Notes: generated by a model not told the origin, from the letters alone. A stretch of DNA of 36,633 bases from Schleiferilactobacillus harbinensis DSM 16991 (GCF_000425885.1 NZ_AUEH01000031.1:1-36633), one strand, 5' to 3'. Positions 10,371-19,024 are shown, counted from the first letter of the stretch. Program-made: numbers and translations.

Positions 10371-10963
10371 GCCAGCCGATAATCCGCCGCCGCAAATTGG
10401 CCTGCATCGTGGGCACCCCATTCGGCCAGGGCAAAGGGCAGGCAGGATGCATGGGCCGCTGCCAGATCTGGCGCTGCATCGCCAATGTAAACAGCGCGGG
10501 CTGTTTCCGGCAGTTGCGCCATGACGGCCAGCAGCGGGGCCGGGTCGGGCTTATGTTTGGCGGTCATATCCGCCGTCACGACGATATCGAACGCCCCTTG
10601 AAAACCGAAGCGGGTAATTTCTGTCTGCATTTCTTCATGAATCTTTGATGTAGCCACACCAACGGTGACCCCTTGGGCGTGCAACGCGGCCAGTGTATCG
10701 TGGATGCCGGGGTATACCGTGGCGTGGTCTTTTAATGCCGCCGCGTGACCCAGCCAGATTGCAAATAAGTGTTGGCGTTCTTTGGGGTCGGCGGTGAATT
10801 TCTCCAGGGCCCGCATTCCGGGAATGCCGAGGATAAATAACAGATCTTCTGCTGGCACAGTGCGGTGCTGCACCTCTTGCAGGGTCTGCTGCAATGAATG
10901 GACGTAGACGTATTCCGTATCGATCAAGGTGCCGTCGACGTCGAAGATGACTGTATTAAACAT
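10334..10963 (-). CDS. HAD-superfamily phosphatase (PGP/beta-phosphoglucomutase-like)
   Basis: A 209-residue HAD hydrolase. Motif I is DVDGT at residues 8-12 with the nucleophile Asp8. Motif II is the Ser/Thr in VATSKIH. KHKPDP holds the motif III Lys, and GDAAPD is motif IV. A helical cap lies between motifs I and II (about 15-85). The family dephosphorylates small phosphorylated metabolites; the substrate cannot be deduced. AAGGAGG lies about 8 bases before the ATG and overlaps the stop of the mleR-like gene, so the two are almost certainly cotranscribed. The 3' end overlaps the convergent membrane protein gene. Confidence 0.9.
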   Translation of the reverse strand: MFNTVIFDVDGTLIDTEYVYVHSLQQTLQEVQHRTVPAEDLLFILGIPGMRALEKFTADPKERQHLFAIWLGHAAALKDHATVYPGIHDTLAALHAQGVTVGVATSKIHEEMQTEITRFGFQGAFDIVVTADMTAKHKPDPAPLLAVMAQLPETARAVYIGDAAPDLAAAHASCLPFALAEWGAHDAGQFAAADYRLAHPRDILPLVRS

Positions 10964-10978
10964 ATGTACCGTTCCTCC

Positions 10979-11857
10979 TTATTGCGCGGTGGTCAATATC
11001 TTTTTCAACGCCTGCATCATCGGTGAGAGCACCAAGTCCGCTCGGTGCGCCACCGAGATGACGAACCGGGGCTGACCCGCTTGACTGATAGGCAAGGTGA
11101 CCAAGTCATCTGCTGGGGCCACCGCCATTTTGGTCAGAAAGCCGATGCCCACGCCTTGGGCAATCATTTGTTTGACCAGGCCGACATCGCCGCTGCGGTA
11201 AACAATGTTGGGCCGAATGTCGGCCGCGCGGGTGAACCAGCGTAGAGCGCGATCATGGACAAACTCTTCATTCAGGACGACAAAGGGTTGGTCGGCCAAA
11301 GCGGCCACGGCCACTTGCGCTTGGTTGGCCAGCAAGTTTTTCGGCGGCACAACGATGCTGAATGGGGCATCGGTCAAAGGAGTGACGGCGAGTCCCGGCA
11401 CATCCAGCGGTCCGCTGCTGCCCAGCAAGGCAATGTCGATACTGCCGTTTTGCAGCATGGCCAGCAGGGTATCGGAACCGCCGCTCTGGGTGAGCAGATG
11501 TTCTGTGAGTCCAGCGGCGACCAGCCGCCCGGCAATTTTTGGAAAGTAGTAATTGCCAATGATCGGCGGCAAACCGAAGCGGATCTTTTCTTCTTTTAAG
11601 TGGGCGATCTCAGTATGGGCCAGGGCTAATTCCTGGCCAATCGTGCGGGCGTGGCGGTACAGCTGCTGACCCGCGGCGGTAACAGTGAGCGCGGCGTGGC
11701 TTTGGTCCCGGTGGATCAGAGTCACGCCGAATTCGTCTTCCAGCCGCTTGATGGCCAGAGTAATCGTCGGTTGGGTCACACCAAACTGATCCGCCACGCG
11801 GGTAAAGCTGCCCAGTTCAACAAGTTGGACGTAATACGCTAAATCACGGGTGTTCAC
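10979..11857 (-). CDS. mleR: LysR-type regulator, probable activator of the malolactic genes (MleR)
   Basis: A 292-residue LysR-type regulator. The N-terminal HTH is at about 5-62 (SFTRVADQFGVTQPTITLAI), followed by a periplasmic-binding-protein-like effector domain. I place the start at GTG 11857 because AGGAGG sits 9 bases upstream; the in-frame ATG 18 bases earlier lacks a good site. It is divergent from malolactic enzyme, as in known lactic acid bacterial mle loci, where MleR responds to L-malate. A dyad in the shared intergenic region could be its operator. The downstream HAD gene shares its transcript. That it controls mleS is inferred from position and similarity. Confidence 0.88.
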   Translation of the reverse strand: MNTRDLAYYVQLVELGSFTRVADQFGVTQPTITLAIKRLEDEFGVTLIHRDQSHAALTVTAAGQQLYRHARTIGQELALAHTEIAHLKEEKIRFGLPPIIGNYYFPKIAGRLVAAGLTEHLLTQSGGSDTLLAMLQNGSIDIALLGSSGPLDVPGLAVTPLTDAPFSIVVPPKNLLANQAQVAVAALADQPFVVLNEEFVHDRALRWFTRAADIRPNIVYRSGDVGLVKQMIAQGVGIGFLTKMAVAPADDLVTLPISQAGQPRFVISVAHRADLVLSPMMQALKKILTTAQ

Positions 11858-11886
11858 GGTTGACTGCCTCCTCATATAAATAAAGC

Positions 11887-11911
11887 TTATCACAGCTGGG
11901 CGGTGTGACAA
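11887..11911. promoter_or_regulatory. Candidate MleR operator dyad
   Basis: TTATCACA and TGTGACAA are arms separated by 9 bases, with one mismatch, in the 113-base mleR/mleS intergenic region. Spacing and position suit a LysR-type activator site. No clear sigma-A promoter for mleS was recognised nearby, in keeping with activator dependence. Confidence 0.45.
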
Positions 11912-11970
11912 TAACAATTTGCCGGGTGTAAGGTTCTCTATGTCAACAAAACGAAGGGACGAGATAAATA

Positions 11971-13620
11971 ATGACCAACACACCTGAACAGATTTTAAAT
12001 AACCCATTTCTCAACAAAGGTACTGCCTTCACGTCCGCAGAACGCAATGCCCTCGGCTTGAACGGCATGCTGCCGCCAGCTGTCCAAACTTTGGATCAGC
12101 AAGTTAAGCAGACTTATGCCCAGTATCAAAGCAAGGGCAGTGACCTGGAGAAGCGGATTTTCTTAATGACCATCTTCAACACCAACCACGTCCTGTTCTA
12201 TAAGTTATTCAGCGAACACGTGTATGAATTCATGCCAATCGTTTACGATCCCACGATTGCCGATACGATTGAAAATTATAGTGCGTTGTTCACCGAACCG
12301 CAGAACGCCACTTACTTAAATATTGATGATCCGGATCATATTGAAGACGCCCTGCGCAACAGTGCCGACGGTCGGGACATTCGTCTGATCGTGGTCACCG
12401 ACGGCGAGGGTATTCTGGGTATTGGCGATTGGGGCACTCAGGGCGTTGATATTGCAGTCGGCAAACTGATGGTTTACACGGCCGCTGCTGGTATTGACCC
12501 TAGCCAAGTATTGCCGGTTGTGCTGGATGTGGGTACGAACAATGAAGCCTTGTTGAACGATGACTTATATTTAGGCTTGCGCAAGAAGCGGGTTTACGGC
12601 AAGCAGTACCATGCGTTTGTCGACAAGTTCGTGGCCACCGCCGAGAAGCTGTTCCCCAAGCTGTATCTGCACTTTGAAGATTTCGGCCGGAGCAATGCGG
12701 CGGACATCTTGAATCAGTACAAGGATCAGATCACTGTGTTCAATGATGACATTCAAGGCACCGGGATCATTGTCTTGGCTGGTATTCTGGGCGCGCTGAA
12801 TATTTCCGGTGAAAAGATGACCGACCAAGTGTATATGAGTTTCGGTGCCGGCACTGCTGGGGCTGGGATCACCCAACGGATCTATGAAGAATACATCCAA
12901 CAGGGCATGGATCCGGCGGAAGCCCGGAAGCATTTCTACCTCGTCGATAAGCAAGGGTTGCTGTTTGACGATATGCCGGATCTGACGCCGGAACAAAAGC
13001 CGTTTGCCCGTCAGCGCAGTGAGTTTGCCAATGCAGACCAGTTGACTAATTTGGCGGCGGCAGTCAAGGCGGTGCACCCCACGATTCTGGTGGGCACTTC
13101 CACCGTACCGGGCACCTTCACCGAAGATATTGTCAAAGAAATGACCGCCAATACGCCGCGGCCGATCATCTTCCCGTTGTCTAACCCGACCAAATTGGCC
13201 GAAGCCAAGGCAGCAGATTTGATCCAGTGGAGTGCCGGCAAGGCCCTAGTCGCCACCGGGATTCCCGCAGCGCCAGTCAAGTACAATGGGGTCACTTACG
13301 AAATCGGCCAAGCCAACAACGCGCTGGTTTATCCGGGCTTGGGTCTGGGGACCATTGCGTCGACTGCACGGCTGCTCACGGATGGTATGATTTCCGCTGC
13401 GGCCCACAGTCTGGGCGGCATCGTGGATGGCAGCCAATCTGGTGCCGCAGTCTTACCGCCAGTTTCTAAGCTCAGCGCCTTCAGCCAGACTGTGGCCGTG
13501 GCCACGGCGAAGGAAGCGGTGGCGGAGAAGCTGAACCAGGAAGATATCAAGGATGTTGAACAGGCCGTCACAGCGATGAAGTGGACACCGGCCTATACGA
13601 CAGAAAAGGCGGGTGAGTAA
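11971..13620 (+). CDS. mleS: Malolactic enzyme (L-malate to L-lactate + CO2)
   Basis: A 549-residue cytosolic, NAD- and Mn-dependent enzyme of the malic-enzyme superfamily. It decarboxylates L-malate directly to L-lactate, raising pH and helping generate proton motive force. Signatures are [11 protein letters not shown] (about 147-157), [11 protein letters not shown], the metal-binding FEDFGRSNA (about 236-244), NDDIQGTG (about 258-265) and the Rossmann motif FGAGTAGAG (about 291-299). Length is close to the usual 540-550. Malolactic rather than plain malic enzyme is supported by the MleR-type regulator and malate permease beside it. The start has GAAGGGA about 10-14 bases upstream. The permease follows after 5 bases. 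Confidence 0.95.
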   Translation: MTNTPEQILNNPFLNKGTAFTSAERNALGLNGMLPPAVQTLDQQVKQTYAQYQSKGSDLEKRIFLMTIFNTNHVLFYKLFSEHVYEFMPIVYDPTIADTIENYSALFTEPQNATYLNIDDPDHIEDALRNSADGRDIRLIVVTDGEGILGIGDWGTQGVDIAVGKLMVYTAAAGIDPSQVLPVVLDVGTNNEALLNDDLYLGLRKKRVYGKQYHAFVDKFVATAEKLFPKLYLHFEDFGRSNAADILNQYKDQITVFNDDIQGTGIIVLAGILGALNISGEKMTDQVYMSFGAGTAGAGITQRIYEEYIQQGMDPAEARKHFYLVDKQGLLFDDMPDLTPEQKPFARQRSEFANADQLTNLAAAVKAVHPTILVGTSTVPGTFTEDIVKEMTANTPRPIIFPLSNPTKLAEAKAADLIQWSAGKALVATGIPAAPVKYNGVTYEIGQANNALVYPGLGLGTIASTARLLTDGMISAAAHSLGGIVDGSQSGAAVLPPVSKLSAFSQTVAVATAKEAVAEKLNQEDIKDVEQAVTAMKWTPAYTTEKAGE

Positions 13621-13625
13621 GGGAC

Positions 13626-14612
13626 ATGACAGCACTCTTTACCTCTGTGCAGAGTATCCTGACGATTGTTTTGATCATCGCCTTGGGGTACGCGCTGCGG
13701 CGCAAGAAGTGGTTTGACGACAACTTTGCCGGGACGATTTCGAAACTGTTGATGCAGATTGCCTTACCAGCATCCATCTTTACCAGTGTGTTGAAGCGTC
13801 TGAGCCTGGACAAGCTGGTCAGTTTATCCTCCGGATTAGTTTACGGCTTCGGCGGAGTGGCCCTGGGCTACATCGTGGCTTTCTTGCTGGTCAAGCTGCT
13901 TAAAGTTCGGCCGGGCCGGCGGGGGACGTTCATCAACATGTTCGTCAACGCCAATACGATCTTCATCGGTTTGCCGTTGAACATGGCCCTGTTTGGGGAT
14001 AAAGCAACCGCCTACTTCTTGATGTATTATGTCGTGAACACGGTATCCACGTGGACTCTGGGCGCCTTCCTGATGTCTTGGGATGACCCGACCAAGGCCG
14101 ACAATCCGGATTCGGGCAAGAGTACCTTCAATTGGAAGAAACTCCTGCCGCCGCCGCTGCTAGGTTTCTTGGTGGCTTTGGTCTTCATGTTCCTGCCCTT
14201 CGATGTCATGAAGGTGTCCTGGCTCAGCTTCCTGATCAATGCCCTGGATTACGTGGGCAGTCTGGTCACGCCGCTGTCTCTGGTCTATATTGGGATCATT
14301 CTGGCCGACGCCGGCCTGAGTTCCATCCGCTTCGACCGGGATACGGTCGTGGCTTTGCTGGGCCGGTTCGTCATGGCGCCTGCTTTGATCACTCTGCTGA
14401 TCGTCGGCGGGATGAAGATGGGCTTCAGTATTCCGAGTCTTGAAGCCCAGACGCTGATCGTACAAGCTTCCGCTCCTGGTTTAGCCGTGCTGCCGATTTT
14501 GGCGGATAACGGTCATGGGGACGTGGAGTATGCCACAAATGTGGTCACCACATCGACGGTACTGTTTGCGGTCGTCGTGCCAATCGTGATGGTATTGGTT
14601 CAGAATATCTAG
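13626..14612 (+). CDS. mleP: AEC-family malate permease
   Basis: A 328-residue membrane protein of the auxin efflux carrier family with about 10 helices in two halves. It starts MTALFTSVQSIL, and the conserved internal region includes NANTIFIGLPL. In malolactic loci this family imports malate, or exchanges it for lactate. The start lies 5 bases after the mleS stop, and AAGGGAC just before it overlaps the end of mleS, so the pair is translationally close and one operon. A strong terminator follows at 14633. Confidence 0.9.
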   Translation: MTALFTSVQSILTIVLIIALGYALRRKKWFDDNFAGTISKLLMQIALPASIFTSVLKRLSLDKLVSLSSGLVYGFGGVALGYIVAFLLVKLLKVRPGRRGTFINMFVNANTIFIGLPLNMALFGDKATAYFLMYYVVNTVSTWTLGAFLMSWDDPTKADNPDSGKSTFNWKKLLPPPLLGFLVALVFMFLPFDVMKVSWLSFLINALDYVGSLVTPLSLVYIGIILADAGLSSIRFDRDTVVALLGRFVMAPALITLLIVGGMKMGFSIPSLEAQTLIVQASAPGLAVLPILADNGHGDVEYATNVVTTSTVLFAVVVPIVMVLVQNI

Positions 14613-14632
14613 TTGATCTGAATTAGTTTGCG

Positions 14633-14678
14633 ACACCCCGATGTCAAGTGTATTCCCTGCTTGGCATCGGGGTGTTTT
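14633..14678 (+). terminator. Rho-independent terminator of mleSP
   Basis: The 16-base arm at 14633-14648 pairs with 14660-14675 (one G-T wobble) around an 11-base loop, followed by a TTTT run. It closes the malolactic operon 20 bases after mleP. Confidence 0.88.
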
Positions 14679-14691
14679 GCATATCCTTGGA

Positions 14692-14700
14692 TGGTAAAAT
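14692..14700 (+). promoter_or_regulatory. Extended -10 promoter for the glycosidase-lacI unit
   Basis: TGGTAAAAT fits TGnTAtAAT with one change, 42 bases before the start at 14743. The upstream -35 is poor. Confidence 0.5.
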
Positions 14701-14706
14701 ATAGTA

Positions 14707-14720
14707 GTTAAGCGGTTTAT
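14707..14720. promoter_or_regulatory. Weak cre-like site before the glycosidase gene
   Basis: GTTAAGCGGTTTAT matches about 10 of 14 positions of the catabolite-responsive element consensus. It shares the core AAGCGGTT with the sites at 17840 and 33351. It lies just downstream of the -10, a position where CcpA would act as a roadblock. Confidence 0.35.
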
Positions 14721-14742
14721 TTACGGAAGGGGTTCTCGATTT

Positions 14743-16719
14743 ATGGCACAGGTCATGATTCATGCCGATGATGTCGTTGGGCAGGCACTGTTTGCGGAAG
14801 AAACCGGCGGCTTCAGTCTCACTGACCGTCTGGGCGGGGGAATCGATGTCACTGCCTTTGCCCGTCAGCCGGAACGGTATTTGACCGCGGTGCTGCGGCC
14901 GGAGTCAGGCGACAGCATGGCCCTCAGCCTGCTGGTTTATGTGACGGGAGAAAAGTCGCCGGCGATGACGATTCGGTTCGGTATTTTACCAACGGTCCGG
15001 TCAACGATGGTGCTGGATAAAGAATGGTTCAAAGGCGCCGTCCTTTTTCCTGATGCGCCGGTGGGCGGTCTGAAGGTAGTATGCCATGGTCATGCGGTGG
15101 CGCTTGCCGATATCACAAAATTGGAACTGGTGACGCTGCCTACCGCCGCACCAGTAACATTGCACGTAACGAATTTGCATTATACTGATACATATCCAAG
15201 GATCGGTCTGGATCAAACAGTATTAGTGGATCAGTTTGGCCAGACGATTGCCAAGGAATGGCCGGAAAAGATCCATTCTGAGGGAGAACTGCAGGAACGA
15301 TTGCGCGCGGCGGCGAATCAGGCCCCGCAGATACCTGTTTCCAGTTGGGACAAATACGGCGGCGACATGACCCGCCAGTTGACCAAGGGGACGGGCTTCT
15401 TTGCAACCCAAAAGACTGATGATCGCTGGTACTTAGTCGATCCAGTGGGCAACGCCTTCTTCAGTTTGGGCGTCGACGGTGTCGGCGCCGCGAATGATTG
15501 CCGGATTGAAGGCATCCACCGGTACTTAGATTGGCTCCCCGAACACAGTGATCCGGAATATACCCATTTCTTCGCCACCGGGCATACCCCAGCGGGCAAA
15601 CCAGTGGAGAGCTTTGCCTTTGCCCAAGCCAACTTGCAGCGGGCATTCGGGCCGGACTGGCAGGCGCGCTGGCAGGATATGATGCTGCATCAGCTGCGCG
15701 GGTTGGGCATCAATACCATCGGCAACTGGAGCGACCGGGCCTTGATTCGCCGGCAGGCGATGCCCTACGTGACGATGCTGCCGCAGTTCCCGGACACAAC
15801 AGCCCACATTTTCCGGGACTTCCCGGATGTTTTTGCCCCGGAATACACGGAAGCAGCCCAGCAAAGTGCCCAAGCATTGGCGGCGCGGAAGGACGATCCG
15901 TGGCTGATCGGCTACTTCTTGCGGAATGAGCCCAGTTGGGCGTTTGTGGATCATCTGAATCTGGGGGCCGAAGTCTTAGCTAACCCGACCCGAACGGCGA
16001 CGAAAGAGCGGTTGGTGGCTGATTTGCAGGACCAATACGCGACGATTGCGGCACTGAATACGGCGTGGCACACTGATTTCACTGACTTTGCCGCATTGTA
16101 TAACACGCCAACCGTCCCGCCCGCGGCGAATGACGACCTGCGGGCGTTCTCTCGAAAAATGGTCAAGCAATACGTCAGTGTGCCGGCTAAAGCCTGCCGA
16201 GCAGTGGATCCGCAGCATCTGATTCTTGGTATGCGCTGGGCCTGGGTGTCTGATCCCGACTTGATTGCCGGGTGGGAAGACTGCGACGTGTTTTCCATTA
16301 ATTGCTACGCCATGGATCCCACCAAAGAACTGGATCAAGTTCGTGACCTGGGCGTGGATCAGCCGGTGATGATCGGGGAGTTCCATTTTGGAGCGCTGGA
16401 TGCCGGACCCACTGCCACAGGTTTGGAAGCCGTCAGCAACCAGACTGACCGGGGGACCGCCTTCCGCCATTACTGCGAACAAGTCGCCGCCCACCCTAAT
16501 GGGATCGGGTGTCATTACTTCCAGTGTTACGACCAGTTCGCACTGGGCCGGTTCGATGGCGAAAACTATAACATCGGGCTGTTTGATATTTGCAGCCAGC
16601 CGTATCAGGCTTTGGGGGCCGCCATCAAGGAGACTGCCCGGCACATTGATGATATTAATGCCGGCGAAGCACAGGGGACCGCGCCGTTGGTGACGGAGCT
16701 GCCGATGATTGCCTATTAA
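14743..16719 (+). CDS. Cytoplasmic clan GH-A glycoside hydrolase, agarase (GH50)-like
   Basis: A 658-residue enzyme without signal peptide. Residues 1-190 look like a beta-sandwich accessory domain. The catalytic part begins about 217 with TGFFATQKTDDRWYLVDPVG, a phrase typical of agarase-like (GH50-type) proteins, and forms a TIM barrel. The likely acid/base is Glu396 in RNEPSW and the nucleophile Glu546 in MIGEFHFG, 150 residues apart as in clan GH-A. Real agar cleavage is unlikely to be inferable. With no export signal it probably acts on an imported oligosaccharide or glycoside. GGAAGGGG lies about 10 bases before the ATG. The LacI gene starts 46 bases after its stop with no terminator between, linking it to the catabolic operon downstream. 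The exact family needs a profile search. Confidence 0.75.
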   Translation: MAQVMIHADDVVGQALFAEETGGFSLTDRLGGGIDVTAFARQPERYLTAVLRPESGDSMALSLLVYVTGEKSPAMTIRFGILPTVRSTMVLDKEWFKGAVLFPDAPVGGLKVVCHGHAVALADITKLELVTLPTAAPVTLHVTNLHYTDTYPRIGLDQTVLVDQFGQTIAKEWPEKIHSEGELQERLRAAANQAPQIPVSSWDKYGGDMTRQLTKGTGFFATQKTDDRWYLVDPVGNAFFSLGVDGVGAANDCRIEGIHRYLDWLPEHSDPEYTHFFATGHTPAGKPVESFAFAQANLQRAFGPDWQARWQDMMLHQLRGLGINTIGNWSDRALIRRQAMPYVTMLPQFPDTTAHIFRDFPDVFAPEYTEAAQQSAQALAARKDDPWLIGYFLRNEPSWAFVDHLNLGAEVLANPTRTATKERLVADLQDQYATIAALNTAWHTDFTDFAALYNTPTVPPAANDDLRAFSRKMVKQYVSVPAKACRAVDPQHLILGMRWAWVSDPDLIAGWEDCDVFSINCYAMDPTKELDQVRDLGVDQPVMIGEFHFGALDAGPTATGLEAVSNQTDRGTAFRHYCEQVAAHPNGIGCHYFQCYDQFALGRFDGENYNIGLFDICSQPYQALGAAIKETARHIDDINAGEAQGTAPLVTELPMIAY

Positions 16720-16765
16720 TTCGTGGTATTGTAGGGATATTAAGTTTTCTGGGGAGGAAAAAACT

Positions 16766-17764
16766 GTGAGACCCAAAATTGATGACGTGGCCCGGGCCGC
16801 CAATGTTTCTAAGGCTACTGTATCCCGTTATCTCAACGGCCACTTTGAACGGATGTCACCGGCCACGAAAACACGGATCGCAGCGGTGATTGAGGAGATG
16901 GATTATGTCCCGAATCGCCAGGCCAGCGCGTTGAAGTCCCGCCGGACGCACCTAGTGGGAGTCGTTGTGGCCGACGTGTCAAATATGTATTCGACGCGGT
17001 TGATCGCTGGGATTAGCGAACTGACCAAAGAAGCAGGGGATCAGATTCTCATTGCGGACAGTGCCAACGATCCCGGTGAGGAACTGCGGACTTTGCAGTT
17101 GCTGCTCGGCCAAAATGTAGACGGCATTATTTTGCAGCCGCTCAGTACCGACCCACACACCTATGATTTTATTCAGGCCCAGGGTGTGCAATTGGTGATG
17201 GTGGACCGGACAACGACCCCAGTGGCGCAAGTGACAGTTACGTCCAGCGATTATGCGGCAAGCCGCGAGTTGGCGGAGGCCATTGTTAAGGCCCGCTATC
17301 AAGACCTGATCGTTTTTGCTAATCCAATTGCGGGGGCATCATCTCGGCGCTTACGTTACCAAGGTTTTGCCGATGTGGCGCAGGAACACGGCCTGTCGAT
17401 CACCTTGCTTGAAACCGGTGACGATTCGGCTAAAGAAAAAGATGCCGGCATGATTGGTCAGTGGCTGACCAGTCACCCCGGGCACCGGCCTGCCGTATTT
17501 ACCACGAATGGCCGCTTGCTGATGGCCGCTTTGACCTGGATGCAAGATCAGGGACTGCGAGCCCCGCGGGATTTGGGCATCTGCGGTTATGATGATTGGG
17601 ATTGGGCCCGGTTGGCGGGACCAGGGGTGACTAGCGTTAATCAGCATCCCCAGCGCATTGGCCAAACGGCTGCTCGGTATTTATATCAGGCGATCGCGGG
17701 TCAACCCGCCCCGGCCCAGCGCATTGAAATTCCGGCTGACGTCACTTTGCGGCATTCTTTATAA
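16766..17764 (+). CDS. LacI-family repressor of the KDG/hexulose operon (KdgR-like)
   Basis: A 332-residue LacI/GalR regulator. The N-terminal HTH (residues 1-25) contains VSKATVSRYLNG, followed by a hinge and a periplasmic-binding-protein-like sugar domain ending in a conserved region (ICGYDDWDWARL). I chose GTG 16766 since GGGGAGG lies 8 bases upstream; the ATG at 16709 is inside the glycosidase gene. Two operators with the LacI-type half-site AGGAAACC lie just downstream, over the promoter of the next operon, so autologous local control is very likely. The effector could be KDG, KDPG or the incoming sugar. Confidence 0.92.
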   Translation: MRPKIDDVARAANVSKATVSRYLNGHFERMSPATKTRIAAVIEEMDYVPNRQASALKSRRTHLVGVVVADVSNMYSTRLIAGISELTKEAGDQILIADSANDPGEELRTLQLLLGQNVDGIILQPLSTDPHTYDFIQAQGVQLVMVDRTTTPVAQVTVTSSDYAASRELAEAIVKARYQDLIVFANPIAGASSRRLRYQGFADVAQEHGLSITLLETGDDSAKEKDAGMIGQWLTSHPGHRPAVFTTNGRLLMAALTWMQDQGLRAPRDLGICGYDDWDWARLAGPGVTSVNQHPQRIGQTAARYLYQAIAGQPAPAQRIEIPADVTLRHSL

Positions 17765-17785
17765 TTCAGTGATCAACTTTTCTGT

Positions 17786-17819
17786 CCGGCGGATGAACCT
17801 TGTCCAGCCGGTCTTTTTT
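17786..17819 (+). terminator. Terminator after lacI
   Basis: CCGGCGGA pairs with TCC-A-GCCGG around a 9-base loop (one bulged A), followed by a T-rich run at 17812-17819. It separates the glycosidase-lacI unit from the promoter at 17849. Confidence 0.8.
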
Positions 17820-17839
17820 ATTCTGAGAAGAAATCTAAG

Positions 17840-17853
17840 TGTAAGCGGTTGAC
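17840..17853. promoter_or_regulatory. cre-like site overlapping the -35 of the KDG/hexulose operon
   Basis: TGTAAGCGGTTGAC matches 11 of 14 cre positions; the left half is perfect and the right half degenerate. It overlaps the -35 box, so CcpA binding would repress. The same 11-base start TGTAAGCGGTT recurs at 33351 before the sucrose operon. Confidence 0.5.
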
Positions 17854-17877
17854 TTATTTAGGAAACCGGTTTACTAT
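17849..17877 (+). promoter_or_regulatory. Sigma-A promoter of the KDG/hexulose operon
   Basis: TTGACT at 17849-17854 and TACTAT at 17872-17877 with a 17-base spacer. Operator 1 covers the spacer and -10, and operator 2 lies just downstream of the expected transcription start. Confidence 0.8.
17859..17876. promoter_or_regulatory. LacI-type operator 1
   Basis: TAGGAAACCGGTTTACTA is an 18-base palindrome centred on CG with one mismatched pair. It covers the spacer and -10 of the operon promoter. CG-centred dyads are typical LacI-family sites. Confidence 0.8.
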
Positions 17878-17892
17878 GAGACTTGTAGAGTT

Positions 17893-17910
17893 AAGGAAAC
17901 CGATTTCCTT
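17893..17910. promoter_or_regulatory. LacI-type operator 2
   Basis: AAGGAAACCGATTTCCTT is an 18-base palindrome with one mismatched pair and the same half-site AGGAAACC as operator 1. The two centres are 34 bases apart, a little over three helical turns. Confidence 0.8.
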
Positions 17911-17962
17911 TATTGGCAGAAAAGCAGACAAACACGGCAAAATCCAAAGGAGGATTTTCATC

Positions 17963-18715
17963 ATGGCAAAACCGGTTATTGTAGCAAATTTACTGTTATT
18001 GGCGGATGAATGGCAATCTGGCAAGTCACAGGCAGAGCTGATTCCGGAATTGATCGATTTAGGCTTCGACACCATCGAAATCCGGCGCGAATACTTCCGG
18101 GACTTTAACAAAGAAATTCCTGAAGTGGCCCAGCTGGCCAAAGAGCACAATTTGACCTTGTATTACAGCGTTCCGGACGAAGTTTTTGTGGACGGCCAGG
18201 TGAATCCGAAGCTGCAAAGCTATCTGGATGAAGGCAAACAACTGGGCATCAAGAAAATCAAGTGGAATACCGGGGACTTTGCCCACTTCGATGGCGATTT
18301 AGCAGCGGCCTTGAATCCGCTCATTGCCCAGGGCATTGAAGTCAATATTGAAAATGACCAAACGCAAACCAGCGGTACGTTGGCTCCCGTTGAAAAGTTC
18401 CTCGCCGCCATTAAGGCCGCCCACGTTGATTTGGGTTATGTCTATGACTTGGGAAACTGGCCGTTTGTTGGCGAAGATCCGGTCGCTGCCGCCAAAGCAC
18501 TGACCCAGTATGTGCGGTATATCCACGTTAAGGACGACATCACCACGGGTGAAAAGCCAGTCACAGTCCCGCTGGATGAGGGCGACTTGCCGTGGCGGGA
18601 GATCCTCGATATCCTGCCCCAGGATGTCCCGGTGGCCATTGAATATCCGACGACGGATCATGCCGTGATTACGACGGGTAAGGATAAAGTGGCGGCCTAC
18701 TACGACGCTAAGTAA
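17963..18715 (+). CDS. TIM-barrel sugar isomerase/epimerase (xylose isomerase-like)
   Basis: A 250-residue protein of the xylose isomerase-like TIM-barrel superfamily (AP endonuclease family 2 fold), which covers sugar (phosphate) isomerases, epimerases and related lyases. Candidate metal ligands are the Glu in VNIENDQ, the Asp in YDLGNW, the His in YIHVKDD and the Glu in VAIEYP, matching the family's usual strand-end positions. The start is ATG 17963, with AAAGGAGGA 8 bases upstream; a longer frame from 17849 would begin within the promoter. It is first in the LacI-controlled operon. The substrate is unknown; it could interconvert a keto-sugar or sugar acid before the KDG kinase step. Confidence 0.85.
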   Translation: MAKPVIVANLLLLADEWQSGKSQAELIPELIDLGFDTIEIRREYFRDFNKEIPEVAQLAKEHNLTLYYSVPDEVFVDGQVNPKLQSYLDEGKQLGIKKIKWNTGDFAHFDGDLAAALNPLIAQGIEVNIENDQTQTSGTLAPVEKFLAAIKAAHVDLGYVYDLGNWPFVGEDPVAAAKALTQYVRYIHVKDDITTGEKPVTVPLDEGDLPWREILDILPQDVPVAIEYPTTDHAVITTGKDKVAAYYDAK

Positions 18716-18754
18716 CTTCGCGATCAACACACACAAACAGAAGGAGTTTTTATT

Positions 18755-19006
18755 ATGGCACAAGAACGGGTGCAGCTTGATCCGCAGAAATTTGCGGAAC
18801 AGTTTCTTAATACGCTGGATATTGATGTGCAACCCAAGGAACAAAACTTGGAGAGTGCCGCTAAGCAGGCCCTCGCCGCTTATCTGTCTGCTTATTTCTT
18901 GGCAGAGCGGTTTAACTCAACAGAGAACTCATTCTTTGTTGATAAAGACAACAAGGGCATCAAGTCCAGCTATCAACGGATCCTCAGTGAATTGAACGAC
19001 TATTAA
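18755..19006 (+). CDS. Small 83-residue unknown protein inside the sugar operon
   Basis: An acidic, mostly helical soluble protein beginning MAQERVQLDPQKFAEQF, with an Ala/Leu-rich middle (AAKQALAAYLSAYFLAERF) and a C-terminal KSSYQRILSELNDY. It has no signal peptide, transmembrane segment or Cys. AGAAGGAG lies 8 bases before the ATG, and the gene is tightly placed between the isomerase and permease genes, so it is very likely expressed. No family is recognised. It could be a small partner or regulator of the permease, which begins 18 bases after its stop; that is inference. Confidence 0.8.
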   Translation: MAQERVQLDPQKFAEQFLNTLDIDVQPKEQNLESAAKQALAAYLSAYFLAERFNSTENSFFVDKDNKGIKSSYQRILSELNDY

Positions 19007-19024
19007 AAGGGAGGCTGACGTGTA

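Noticed and set aside
16709-16765. Longer N-terminus for the LacI regulator
   Set aside because: It would overlap the glycosidase stop and put residues before the HTH; the GTG at 16766 has a much better ribosome site.
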